A stretch of DNA of 64,000 nt from Hydractinia symbiolongicarpus. Its lineage: Eukaryota; Cnidaria; Hydrozoa; Anthoathecata; Hydractiniidae. The notes under the pieces are model-generated. The model was given only the letters and a program-made list of their open reading frames with translations, ran no database searches and had not been told where the DNA came from. Of this stretch, positions 1 through 13,034 are shown piece after piece. The stretch spans positions 12,400,001-12,464,000 of the forward strand of contig NC_079876.1 of NCBI RefSeq assembly GCF_029227915.1, written 5' to 3'. Both the position numbers and the translations under genes were made by a program. Each line of letters begins with the position of its first letter. Position 1 is the first letter of the stretch.

Positions 1-520
1 TTCAAAACCGCACTAATAATTAGAGGAAAACTAGGTCACAACCTCATTAAATTAGAGGTGAAAAAAATACTTGAACTTTTTATTCGTTTATTATTTTTCA
101 ATTATTTTTTTCTCATTTTATTTTTTTTTACATTTTTTGTGGCGTCACAACCAGCGACACATCAAAGGTCAGCAACGGTAAATTTTACAAAAGTTGTGTG
201 GGAAATGCCAACAAACATTTAGAAGGCGATAACGAGGGCGATCCTTTTATTTTGTAGCTTTATATGTAATAATGTTAGTATGATAAAAAAAAAACGGGTA
301 ACTGATCTGTTAAAGACGAAAATTTGGTAATTTCATTTTTTCAATCCGCACTATAATTAGAGGGAATTTTGATCATTACCGCTAAATTAGAAAAGATTCA
401 AAATTCCTTAAAAGTCATCCGCATTAATAAATAGAGGGTAAAAAATTGTTCAATTTTCGAAAAATAGGCAATCCGCACTAATTAGAGAGCGCACTAAATT
501 AGAGGTTATACGGTAAGAAA
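1..520. repeat. A+T-rich flank with repeated 'GCACTAATAATTAGAGG' motif
   Basis: No gene is seen here. A short motif, GCACTAATAATTAGAGG and variants, recurs near positions 8, 44, 345, 420, 473 and 492. The segment 421-510 is closely similar, in the same orientation, to 7141-7230, so this is an interspersed repeat rather than chance A+T richness. Nothing shows what kind of element it comes from. Confidence 0.5.
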
Positions 521-958
521 CTCGTTATTCGCGAAATTCCCGAAATTTGGACTTTTTCCTTGTTTGAAATTTTCTACCTTTTGATTTACTTGGTATATAT
601 AATAGATATATATTTATTTTTTAACTTTGAAGCGGTCTAAATTTTTATGTTTCCCACATACAGATCCCTTAAAAACAGAATCCTTTTTTTTGCGAAATTC
701 GCGAAAATTAATTTCCCCGAATATATAAATAATCTTGGGAAAATAATTTCCTTAAATTATCGAAATATCCTCTATAATTACTTTTGGGGGAGGACATCAC
801 AAATTCTTCATCTTGTTTTGATATATTTTATGGAGGGTTAGAGCAGAGTTTATGGAACCAACAGTAATATATTTCAATTATTATTTTAATATGGCAGTTG
901 AAAAAATGACAAGGATTAAATCATTCTCTTTAAAATTTCAAGCACGTGACTTTTTTAA

Positions 959-1062
959 AGGCTGAAATACACGAATGATCATTTTTTGAAATGACTCGTA
1001 TTTGTGGCCTGTCTACACGATCTTTTTTCAACGATTAGTTAAATGATCGTGTATTTCAGCCT
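959..1062. mobile_element. PIF/Harbinger-type MITE (104 bp)
   Basis: The ends are inverted copies of AGGCTGAAATACACGA, and the element is flanked by the direct repeat TAA at 956-958 and 1063-1065. A 3-bp TWA target duplication is the hallmark of PIF/Harbinger transposons. The same terminal sequence (AGGCTGAAATACACTATCA) ends the transposase-bearing foldback element at 51616-53530, so this is likely a small non-autonomous relative. It has no coding capacity. Confidence 0.75.
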
Positions 1063-1333
1063 TAACACGGCAGAAGTATTATATTCTACAATCGGGAATT
1101 GATTTTGTGATTTTACGGGAAGAAAGGATACAAAATTGAATTTCGCGGAACATATTTTCGCGGTTGTGACAAATTTAATGCAGTCTTTTGAAAGTTAATT
1201 TTTTTACTTTAATGTCAAATCACCAAATTTGTGTGCGGCGAAATGTCAACACGGTATCTTGTTTTAATATACTCATATTTGACCGCCATCTTGCGCATAT
1301 TCAAGTTTGTCCATCATACGATTTAAACACGAT

Positions 1334-2794
<1,461 letters not shown>

Positions 2795-3192
2795 TGTAAG
2801 GCGCAGCTTGTGGCTTAATCGATGGAGTTCGTTGTTTCACGTTACAGTCTCTTCTCGATGTAGTTTGCTGTTTATCGATATAGTTTGTTTTTTATCGAGA
2901 AAACTCGTTGTTTATCGATACAGTTTGCTGTTTATTGACATTCGGTTATTAATTAACGTTCGTTTTGTTTATTGCTTTTCTAAAAAATATTTTGAACCTG
3001 AAATAAAATCTTGACAATTATTTAACATCACGTCCTTCTCCAAGATGATTCAAACTAAATTTAAAGTTTTACAGCGTAATTAATACTGTACAATATTTTT
3101 TCCCTGAAACTTTGGGAAACATAAAACATCATTTTCTTAGTATTATGTTTTCGTAGAATTAATTAATAAGACATTATGGAGGTTCAGGGTTT

Positions 3193-3317
3193 TCTCAAGC
3201 TCATCCCCAGGCCCATCTTTCTCTTTCTGACAATCTCGGACGGCGAGAAGAAATGATCGTTCTATCGCGACGTGTCGGATATCAAAAAAGCAAAAAATTG
3301 CCCTGGGAACGAGGTTG
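3193..3317. mobile_element. Foldback MITE, same family
   Basis: The ends resemble CTCATCCCCAGG and CCTGGGAACGAGGTTG in inverted orientation, with the centre GATCGTTCTATCGCGACGTG. It lies between the two DED-like genes. A half-copy (CAACCTCGTTTCCAGG) and another end (AACCTTGTTCCCAG) follow at about 3417 and 3519, suggesting repeated insertions of this family in the same spacer. Confidence 0.6.
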
Positions 3318-3623
3318 GGGTTTTCTGTTGGATAATAGAAAATGTACACAACAGAAAAATGGTAGTTTCGTTTTGATATATATAATTTACAGGGACACAT
3401 TTTTATACTGATTCACAACCTCGTTTCCAGGGATTCTTGTCTTTTTGGCATTAAGTCAAGTATAAGCGGCTAAAAAAATTACTTTACTTTTTTAGTCTTT
3501 TTTATTCTAATAAATTTAACCTTGTTCCCAGTGCTTTTTGTTTTTTACGGACGCTTTACTTATTGACAGTTCTATTAAGAAGCGCAAAAAAAGTTAGAGT
3601 CTGGAAGAGAGGTTGTAAAAATG

Positions 3624-5160
3624 TCAGGTTTCAACATTATTTTCCACATTTTCCCACGTTATACTTTCCGCAGTTTCATATTCCATCCAAGCTTTCCAAC
3701 ATTCATGAAAATACCATACACTATCTGCAGTAGGAGACATGGCAAAAACTTCAGCACCTCGTATGGATGGAGTCTTATCAAGGTAACTTCCCAGGATACG
3801 CAAGCCTCCATTTACACTACGGTTGGTATTTAGAAAGTAACGCATTCGTTCGTCTGGATGTTTCAAGAGATACGGATATTTCTTCTGTAGTGTAAAAAAT
3901 GGAAATTCTACATTGTTTCTAAAAACAACAAAATACCAGAAAAATAGTTATGAGGATTATAGAGGACACCATAGAAGATCGCTGTGCTATCGTCATGTTT
4001 TCAACAGTTATTTCTAAAGCAAGAAGAATTGTTTGAATACATTATCTATAATAATGTTAGGGCTTTGAACAACTCCCTAAATTTGAAATGTAACAGAGGG
4101 AAAAAAGAAGGCCTGGTGCTTAAAATAATTGTCTAAAATAAATGCGGAAGATCTATGATATAATTCTGATTTTATATCTACCAGTCTACCAGTCCTTACG
4201 TAGGGACGAGTTATCGACGGTGGTGGCTAGTTTACATCGGCAAAAGTAACACAGCAACCACGCAGGCTGCTATTTTTGCGGTCGCACGGGTGTGTCTCTG
4301 CACTAGCAGGCCATATATCATAAGGCTCGATGCGCCACTTGCAATAAATATATTATAACGGTATAAAGTGCCAATGACACAACAATGTTTAATAAAGCGC
4401 CAAAAAGACAACAAAGTAATGCAATAACAATAAACTCTTTGTCAACGAAGTACAGCCCGGAAGTTAACTTAGAAATGAGGACTTACTTGACATGAGGGTG
4501 TTGACAGTCATAAGTAACAAATTTGAAAGACATCTCACTTCCTGGTATACAGCCTTGTGTTGAGTTTAAATAATGATAGTGAGTTTTTAAATCATTGTAA
4601 TACATATATGTTGTCATGACAACTAAAATTATACAAAGTTCTAAAATGTAGCTACCACTTATGACCATAAATAATGCTTCAGCTACTGAGGGTCCAATAT
4701 AAACAAGAACACAGCCTAATAGCAAACCAAAAATTTTCAAAACTGTGTTGAAATCCGATGCATTTTGGGTAATGTCCTTGCGTCGAACTTTGGGTAACGT
4801 CACATCTTCATGTCGTAAAACATTTTGTTCATATTTACGGACCGCTTTAACTAGTTGTGGTTTGCGAACATGCGCAAGTAAAAGATGTAAAACGCTGACG
4901 TCATCTGGTTTTACATATTTCCTTGATTCTAAAAATTCGCAACATTTATTCGCTATGTCGTCATCTTCTACACCAACGTTGAATGTTTCAGGTAGTAACT
5001 GTCTTGTATCGATAACTTTCTTAAGTTTCACAAAATCATCACGATTAAATTTCTTAAATATGTCACAAAGAAGTAATTTTCTAAATGGCAAATGCTGCAG
5101 CCGTTCGCTTCCTTCATTCATAATGGTAGATAAGCTGTGATGAGGTGCTTTTTTTAACAA
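3624..5160 (-). CDS. DED-like two-pass membrane protein, gene A of a tandem pair
   Basis: Exons 5160-4487 (donor AA|GTAAGT) and 3918-3624 (acceptor TTTTTAG|A) join in phase 2, the same phase and position as the neighbouring paralogue, to give 322 aa. A second in-frame ATG lies 13 codons downstream (5121), so the start is uncertain. Residues of about 24-110 form a helical death-effector-like domain; the RxDL position reads R-K-P-Q-L here, so the charge signature is lost. Hydrophobic segments lie at about 138-156 and 166-190. The C-terminal exon carries the conserved NVEF, KHPDE, YFLNTNR, RGAEVFAMSP and SVWYF motifs. Gene A lies 830 bp upstream of gene B on the same strand. The fold assignment is by eye; the C-terminal domain is unrecognised. 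Confidence 0.7.
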
Positions 5161-5331
5161 GTAACCCTAGTCTTTCTTAAACCTTTTGTAAACTAGCAGG
5201 GTAAAGGATGCATTCCTTCTTTCCCTTTTCACTGTTTTTAACTTTCTTTGAAAAATAACAGAAATACTTTTAAATTGTGTCTCAATCAGGCGGGAATTAA
5301 CCTGTATGTAAAGAAATGTAAATACTTAATG

Positions 5332-5379
5332 AGTTTTGTTTTGTTGAAAAATAAGCTTATTTTTCAACAAAACAAAACT
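5332..5379. repeat. Perfect 48-bp palindrome
   Basis: Two 24-bp arms without a spacer (AGTTTTGTTTTGTTG... and its exact reverse complement) meet at a central AAGCTT. It lies about 170 bp upstream of the gene A start codon. It could be a cruciform-forming promoter-proximal element or the collapsed remnant of a foldback transposon. Confidence 0.9.
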
Positions 5380-7140
5380 AGTCATGGTTTGCTGTTCTAG
5401 GAAAGAAAAATTTCGCACTGAGAATTCTAGAAATATATTTTTCCACCTCGGCCCCAGTCTTTTCTTATTTGATCATTACTCTTCAAAAAAAAGAATATTG
5501 TTGTTAACATGGAAATAAAAATAAAAGTTGGGTGAATAAATAAAAACAAACTGCTTAAAATTATAGGCAAAAGCTTTTCGGAAAATATCCATCAGCAGTG
5601 CTATCAACCGAACCTTTTTTAAGGGTTTTCGTGTTCTCTCCATTAAAAAAAGTGGACTCGGGATTAGATAGTTTAAATGTGAGTTACTTACAACGTGGAG
5701 GTGATCTACCTTGCAAACGAGAAAAATATAAAAGAGATTGGGAACTAGACTGCCGTGTTGTTTACAACGTTTATAACTTCATGAAGTACGAGTGAATTTG
5801 TCAGTCTCAACCTCTTTTTAGGTATTTATATTGGCACCGAACCTTAAGTCAATTTAACAGAAAACTACTTGAACCATTAAATCAAAGATACGGTGCAAAA
5901 GTTAAAACCGGTACGGTACTAAAAATAGTACTGTTTCTTTTTGTAATGTTTTTTTAATGATGGTTATAACATATATGTAACTACTATTAGTAATATATTA
6001 GTAATTGCTTCAAACCTCAATGCACGAGTAAAATTTTTATGATATTAAACAATGCACAGAATCCACCAAAAGATGGTAGCTTTAAAAATGGAGAATTTTT
6101 TCGTTTGCAAAAATGTTTTACTGACTCTCCCTGATAACTACCTAACTAAGTACCTCAGAGATAATTTGGGCCGACGTCACAGTCTTTGAAGTGAAAGCGA
6201 TACAAAATGGCGCCCATCATGATTGGGCGATGCAAAAAGATTTGAATTCTCCCTACAACAGCATAAAATTGCTTACTACAGAAGCAGCGCAGCATTTTAA
6301 CTACAACTTCACGCAATCTTTAAAATATTTCAGCTGATATTCCTCCGTTAAAATCTGTTCCATTAAATACATTTAACCTCCTTTCCTAAGCTTTTCTTTA
6401 TCCAATCAATGACCTTCTTTTTACAAAGGCCTTTAAGACCCAACTTTGTTTCCAGTGTTTGTTAGTTTTTCAAATTGTTTATGGACTGTTCCAGTATAAA
6501 AAACACCTTACAAGACCTAGGCAAAAGGTTGTTTCACACCGAATCTCCCCCTCCATTAAATCGTCCACCAGTTACACCGGAAAAATGATATTCCAAAACT
6601 TGTAAGAGAGAGGATCAAACCCCTAAAAAGCGCATAAGTGTCTGCTTTAAGAGGTTCCATTGAAATTTTGTTTGTGATTTAAAGAATATACTACCGTAAT
6701 TCTTCTACTTTTTAGTACAGAGTTATATTGGGCATGCCCCACTCAAAATTAGAGGAGATAAATTACCGTCATATCATCATCCCAAGTCCATAATAATAAT
6801 CAGAGTTATATTTGATCATTACCGCACTAAGTTAGAAATTCCATCCGACATTGAAATGATAAAACGATTTTTTATGTCTGTCGTATTGCAACAACAAACA
6901 GAAAACAAAGTCTAAAAAGTCTATGTTTACAAAAGATATGGAGAATTTATAAAAGATCTTCAAGATGATGATATGTCGTGGGAAACATTTTTTTGTAATG
7001 TTTTCTCTTTTATGCGTCGATAAAAAGTCAAAAAAGGTCAATTTTATTTTTGTCTGATTGGAAAACGTCAACCCTTATAGCAATTAGAGAAAATTTTGTC
7101 GGACTAAATAAGAGGAAAGCCGAATACTCCCAAAACTGAC
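5380..7140. other. A+T-rich intergenic DNA
   Basis: No convincing gene is seen on either strand; open frames are short and without recognisable motifs. A half-end of the foldback family (CAACTTTGTTTCCAG) lies near 6440. GCACTAA...TTAGA motifs recur at about 6738 and 6811. Confidence 0.5.
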
Positions 7141-7230
7141 GCGCACTAATAATTAGAGGGAAAAAATTGTTCAACTTTTGGAAATCGGTTATCTGCGCTA
7201 ATTAGAGGACGCGCTAAATTAAAAGAATTC
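7141..7230. repeat. Second copy of the 421-510 repeat
   Basis: GCACTAATAATTAGAGGG followed by AAAAAATTGTTCAA and a second GCTAATTAGAGGACGCGC block match 421-510 in order and orientation. The two copies flank the DED-like gene pair. Confidence 0.6.
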
Positions 7231-7378
7231 GTTATGTATCATGCGATAATTATTGTGATCCAAATCCAATTGCGAATTTTAAATTTCTAGGCTTAATCAT
7301 AACCTTTTATATAATTTTACTAATATAGGTTGAGGTGTTCGTCATTGTTTAAAATTTTGACATATACACACGTTATTA

Positions 7379-7584
7379 CGAGATTTGCGACATTATTGCG
7401 AGATTTGCGACATTATTGCGAAATTTGTGACATTAATGCGAGATTTGCGACATTATTGCGAGATTTGCGACATTATTGCGAAATTTGTGACATTAATGCA
7501 AGATTTGCGACATTATTGCGAGATTTGCGACATTATTGCGAGATTTGTGACATTATTGCGAGATTTGCGACATTATTGCGAGAT
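7379..7584 (+). repeat. 20-bp minisatellite, about 10 units
   Basis: The unit GAGATTTGCGACATTATTGC is repeated head to tail about ten times with few substitutions (AAATTTGTGA and TTAATG variants alternate in a higher-order pattern). Several frames stay open through it because 20 is not a multiple of 3. No unique spacers separate the units, so it is not a CRISPR array. Confidence 0.9.
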
Positions 7585-7679
7585 GGGCAAAGACTGCAAC
7601 AATTTATGTAGCTATCATATTTGAAGGACTAAATTTAAAACACTAAGGTATTTTTTACTTTTGTGTTAAACTAAAGATG

Positions 7680-8178
7680 TTAATATAATTTTGGATATAA
7701 ATTTATATTTCTCTTCCTTCTTAGTTTCTTTAATTCTTGTCTCAAACAAATCGTTCGATATTTAAACGGAACGCAAATTTCACACTCGCATAAATTTCTT
7801 TCATCGAATAACTTCAAATCGTATCGGAGTCGCTTCATTTCCCGCCTCACACAGCCACTATGTGCAGCGCCTTTGAATACACACACTAAACAAGCGCAGG
7901 GCTCTTCAAGCTCGTCAAAGTTGACGTCATCATGACGAAGCAATCTCGTGTACAACTTCTTATGTCGGATGTCTTCACAAAATCCAGTAAACTGACAATC
8001 CAGACAATTACGAAAACTTATTTTATCTTCTTTTGTGATTTTTAACTCGATATCATTGACACTTTTAGCTTGATTTTTTTCTCCATCGGATTCGCTGTCG
8101 TAATTATCAATCAGGGAATCACCATAACGAAGCCCAGGGTGATATCCTGTGTCATCATCGTCACTATCACATGTTAAT
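7680..8178 (-). CDS. Cysteine-rich protein, last exon or partial paralogue
   Basis: One exon encodes 165 residues to a stop at 7680; an acceptor (ACTTTTAG|A) lies at 8178, and I could not find the upstream exon. An acidic start (D-S-D-D-D-D-T) is followed by a cysteine pattern shared with the gene at 8620-11070: NC.xC.x5.C, then CxCxxC, H-S-G-C-V-x-R-E-M-x-R-L, KLFDERNLC, CxCxxC and PFKYR.x2.C.LRQEL. The intron that splits this region in the neighbour is absent here, so the copies differ by intron loss or gain. The conserved Cys/His positions suggest metal binding, but I do not recognise the family. The N-terminal domain of the neighbour is missing, so this may be a 5'-incomplete or rearranged duplicate. 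Confidence 0.6.
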
Positions 8179-8619
8179 CTAAAAGTTAAAATTAAAAAAA
8201 AAATTGTTTTATAAAATTTAAAAGAGGTTTTGATTAAGTGGAAAAGGTACATTCTAGTCTGTTCTAGTTCATCTGTAAGTTATCCGAAAAAAGATATTAT
8301 TAACTTTTGTTAGGTGACTGCCACTGCGAAGATCTAACTGCTTACCGATTCAAGTTAATCTCGTTCCCAGGTTTTTTGATTTCTCAGATTTTATGACACG
8401 TCGTCAGATAGGATAAATTTTCAAGAATGCAGATTGTATTAGGAATGTCAATTAGTTTACCACAACCTCGTACCAAGTGGCTCTTGGCTTTTTGACATCG
8501 AAGCTAGCTGCGAAGAAAGCGCTAGCGGCTTCGACATCAGGCAACAAACCCTGGAGACGAGCGTGCTATTTAAATGTTTCCTTCCCATGCGTCGACTTGG
8601 CGTTAAATAAGACTTCAAG

Positions 8620-11070
8620 TCACTCCTTATAGAAGTAACCAAACTTAAACATATTGTGTAAACGTAGCCTTAGCAAGTTTACCATTTCCACACTTTCAAT
8701 AGTGTGCACGCACCTGTAGTAAAGATTCTTTCCTTTCTTTCGTAGCACTCGTAACTCTTGCCGCAAACACATCTGGCGATACTTGAATGGAAAGCAAACT
8801 TTACAAAAACACAAGTTACGTTTATCGAACAACTTGTAGTGGTGTTTGAGGCGCGATATTTCTCGATAGACGCAGCCATTATGAACTCCACCGTCTGTGC
8901 AAACATTACATACGCAATCTATAAAGAAAAATGGCGGCGGAGAAGTGAGATTTTAATGATCCTAATTAATTTTCGAACGGCTTTTCGTACTGAGATTGTT
9001 CATAATTGATATCAACCTTGAAGAGGTGCTAAAGTTACCCTGGTTGGCAGGGGAGAGGGAGGGAAGTAAGGAAATAATTATGCATGCTCTTCTCCTGTAT
9101 ACACGCTTTTTTATAAGAATATAAAATAAATAAATATAAGAATATTTTAACCAAGGTTATTATTCTTCTTATTTCTCTTTTTTTAACTATAGACGTATTG
9201 TTTTTTAACCTGAAACCCCAGCCTGATATTTTTATAAACCATATTCTTACAGAATAAAGTATATACATTCTACAATTGCTGAGAAGAAAAACGTTTTTAC
9301 GAAATCATATATCAAACTTTTCGGACATCACAGTAATCAAAATAGTTTGTGATGTGTCCCGTCTCGTTTCGTTTTCAAACAACTGACAAATAGGACACTA
9401 TTTACACTTGCGTTAAAATAATTAAAATAAGTTTTAATAATACTATTATCGTCGTCAAATCTGTTTTAAGATGAAATGAATAAAGAAGGTTAAGCAATGC
9501 AGAAAAGTCAGCAGAGCCTGGGGACGAGTTGGTCTAAATCTTTAACATAAAGAACATAAAGCTACTATTCAACATCTTTTTAATTTGTGTACTATAAAAA
9601 GGGGTTGGGAACGAAAATGCTTCATAGTTTACCCTCATTCATATCACTTTTCTCAGCATCTGCGAGCAAAGTCGACATATACTCTTCTTTGTGAGTTTGA
9701 TCGTCACAGAAGCCATTGTAGTTACACTCAACGCAGTTCTCCACACCTGAAAAGAAAAAACGCAACATGTTATTTTAAGTTTTTAGTTAAGCTTCGTCAG
9801 CAGAAACGTTCGTGGCGCGTTTCTTTAACATGATCCCCATGAAAACTCTTAGGATTTTCTGTTTTGTGAACGAACCTTGAATGCTTACGACAGATAAAAA
9901 AAACAAAGGTTAAAAATATGAAAGTTTACCCGTCTCTCCACTGTTCTCCGACAACGTTCGTACGGATGAATTGTTGCTACTACTTTTAAATTTATCTGCA
10001 GGTAAAAGTTTCTGGCCATTAAAAACCCCATTTATATCACATGGTTTTATAGAAGTGTTTTCGTTATCACATGATGTATCTGGAATTTGTAGCGCACTGA
10101 GAACATTTTGATCTATAGACATTTTAAATTTATTTCGCTGCACTTCCAACACTTTTTTTGCAGTTTCTTTTGACTTGATCTGAGAAAGGCTCACGATATG
10201 GTTTTTAGTGTTACATTTAGTTTGTTGTTTCAAGCAATGACTTATATTATTGAAATTTTTATCGTTCTTAGCGACGTTATTTTCCTGCTTATCGTCAACA
10301 CTGTTGTCGTTGTTGTTGTTGTCGTTGTTACTGTCGCTATTGTCGTCCTTATCGTTGTTGTTGTTGTTGTTGACGTTATTGTTGTCACTGATGTTATTGT
10401 TGTCGTTGTTTCTATCATTTTTGTTGTAAGTCCTGCTGCCGTTGTTGTTGTCGTTGCTGTTGTTGTCATCGTTGTTGTTGTTGTCGTTGCTGTTGTTGTC
10501 GTTGTTTCTGTCGTTTTTGTTGTAGCTATTGTTACTGTCGCTGCTATCGCCGTCGTCATTGTTGTTGCTGTGGTCGCTCTGAAAGTTTCGCATACTTTTA
10601 TCATTGCTGAAATTAAGCAAGACATGGTATTGTCGTCGCTCGTTGTTCGGTTTGTCTACTGTCTTCTCACGATCAACTTCATCTATCGATAATGAAAGTT
10701 GTAATTTTCCTTTTCTTTTAAGTTTTTCATTTTTTCGTAACTTTCGAAAGGGGTTCTTTTTCCTTTCTTTATGCTCCTTCGCCTTAATACTTGAAACGTT
10801 CGTGTTTTCATCTTCTATTCGTTTTATGTTTTCGACTTTAAAACTTCTTTTTATACTCTTCCAATTTTCATCCGTTTCATGCAAAGCCACCAAAACATCT
10901 TCTGGTTTCACCATGTCAACAGAACTGTCTTCTGATTGTTTAATTTTTCGCCATGTCAGCATAATTCGTATATCATCTGCAGCGTTACCAAACACTTCCC
11001 ACTGAAGCAAGTGATGATCCTGATTGATAATTCCATCAATAATGAATGCAAGTTCCCTTGGTAACGCCAT
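8620..11070 (-). CDS. Cysteine-rich protein with Asn/Asp-rich linker, three exons
   Basis: Exons 11070-9930, 9746-9633 and 8918-8620 join at two phase-1 junctions (donors G|GTAAAC twice; acceptors TTTTCAG|GT and TTTATAG|AT) to a 517-aa protein. Residues 1-80 include the motif LLQWEVFGNAADDIRI and look like a folded domain I cannot name. Residues of about 90-125 are Lys/Arg-rich, fitting a nuclear signal. Residues of about 165-260 are almost only Asn, Asp and Ser, coded by a trinucleotide repeat. The C-terminal 135 residues carry the CxxC/CxCxxC cysteine module shared with 7680-8178. The true end is uncertain because a donor-like AG|GTGCGT lies about 80 bp before the stop. A DNA- or metal-binding role is inference. 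Confidence 0.65.
10295..10570. repeat. Coding trinucleotide repeat (Asn/Asp-rich)
   Basis: Imperfect GTT/GTC runs on the plus strand encode a poly-Asn/Asp stretch in exon 1 of the cysteine-rich gene on the minus strand. The antisense poly-Val and poly-Thr frames are shadows of this repeat. Confidence 0.85.
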
Positions 11071-11239
11071 TTCGTATACCTGTCCAGTATACTACGTGTT
11101 TCACGAAGAGACCGTGAAAATTCAAAATGGTTACCTCGGAAGAAACGTTTTTGAAATAACTTCAATAATGTTACATTCACCACAAACTTATAAACATCAT
11201 TTTCTGTGTATTTATAATATAGATAGAAGTAAATAATAT

Positions 11240-13030
11240 ATGTGTGAAAATATATATTGATAAATAAAGCAAAGAAAAAGTATAGAGGTTAATCACACCT
11301 TATCAAATTTCATCTTTATAGAAATGCGCCTAAAGACGATTGCAAATTGTGCTACAGAAAACCAAGACGGCTGAGTCATTTTTTATGTTATACTTTCACT
11401 GGTATATTTGACAGCTAAGTTTTATACAATAAATCCCCCTAACTTTTTTTCCTTGACTGTTGAAAAATTCGCTAAATACGGTAGCCTGGAGACAAGCTGA
11501 GTTATAAATAGTTTTACTTTTTTTGGCGTTTTTGGCGCACTTTTTGAAGTCTCTGAATTTTCCAGATTGCTGGCCAACCTGGTTATATATTTAAAAAAAA
11601 AATTATCCCCGTTGCGTAACTTTTACTCTAAAACTGAAAATAAAACAAAACAAAACACAAAAAAACTATTCTTCGAACGATTTTCAAAAATATAAAATTT
11701 TTTTATTTAAATGCGTGCATTATCTTAAAGTCATAATTTAAAATCCTAACTGCGTATGTCAGCACGACCACGAACGAAAAAAAATTCCCGTTCCTTTTTA
11801 AAGTGAATGTTGATAGATAAAAAAAAAGTTTTAGCCATCTGGTAGATAAACAGGCTAAGCGCCAGTACACACTGCGAAAATTTCTTGTTTGCTTTACAAC
11901 TACAACAAAAAGAAGATGAATGCAGATATAAAAATAAGTAGAGCAAAGTTAAAAATGTATCTACTTTGTAGTTATTCACTGTTCGTCATCTTGTATATCA
12001 TGTAGAAATTGCATAATAAAGTTTACTCCACCTACACGCACAATCAAAGATGCAATTACACACAAAAAAAATTAAAAAAGATTAATTAATACTATCCACA
12101 CAAGCTTATAAAAGTAATTAAAGCTGATGAATAAATTATTTATTTTGATCTAATGTAAAAGAGGCTTTACATCATGTCTATGCAAACAATAAATACTTCT
12201 TAATGTAAATGTGGCCTACTTTAATAAGCCTTCCAGTCCAAATGTTTAGTAGTCACGCCGTCCAAATTATCGCTTGCTCAGCAAAAATCCTCACTTTTTG
12301 ACAAGGCACAACATTTATGACTAACCATGATCTAACAAACTGCTTAACAACAGGAAAAATGACATCTTGTGTGGACACAGAATTTTTTTTACAAGCAATT
12401 AAATCGGGTTTGAAAATATAAAAATTGATTTATTGCAAAAATAAAAAGAGATATTCTTTCGAAACAAAAGAAATAAAAGTCCAAGAAAAAAAATTACAAA
12501 ACACTTCTTTATTGCACACTTCAGTTTATTTTTAAGAACATTCTTCTACCAACAATATGATCTCTTTTCTTTTTTCCCTTTTCTTAGATAAATTATGAAA
12601 ATTAGTTGAATGATATTAAACAACCGCTAAGCAATTTCGGTTGATCAATATCTATATCATTCCTCAAAGAAAAAAACTGTTTCCCACAAATGGCGAATTT
12701 TTTATTGAAATAATTCTATCTTACAAAGGTAGAGAGATAAATTATATATACATTTCTACAATCTAATATCTCTGTTTTCTTCATACCACTGAGTACATGT
12801 TTTTGACGAAGTTATTTCTTTGATAACAAAGTAAAAAAAAATCGCTTTCGTAGATGTCACATGACATGACTAGTCATTAAATGAAGTATATTAAAATACA
12901 GAGAAATTAAGTACGGATTGGGCATCTGTTCCTCACAGCGATGAAGAGCATCAGTTGTTAATGCGATGGAGAGCATGTGTTCTTCAATGCAATGGAGAGC
13001 ATATGTTCTCACTGCGATGAAATGCTTGTT
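11240..13030. other. Intergenic DNA between two minus-strand genes
   Basis: A+T-rich; only short open frames without family features are seen. The right end should hold the 3' UTR of the HMGXB4-like gene, which ends at 13035. A roughly 30-bp motif (GCGATGRAGAGCAT with TGTTCTTC) recurs three to four times at 12930-13025. Confidence 0.5.
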
Positions 13031-13034
13031 GATG

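Noticed and set aside
7330-7624. Possible CRISPR array or repeat protein
   Set aside because: The 20-bp units abut directly without unique spacers; the frames stay open only because the repeat lacks stops.
10198-10692. Poly-Val membrane-protein-like frame (plus strand)
   Set aside because: Antisense shadow of the Asn/Asp tract in the spliced minus-strand gene.
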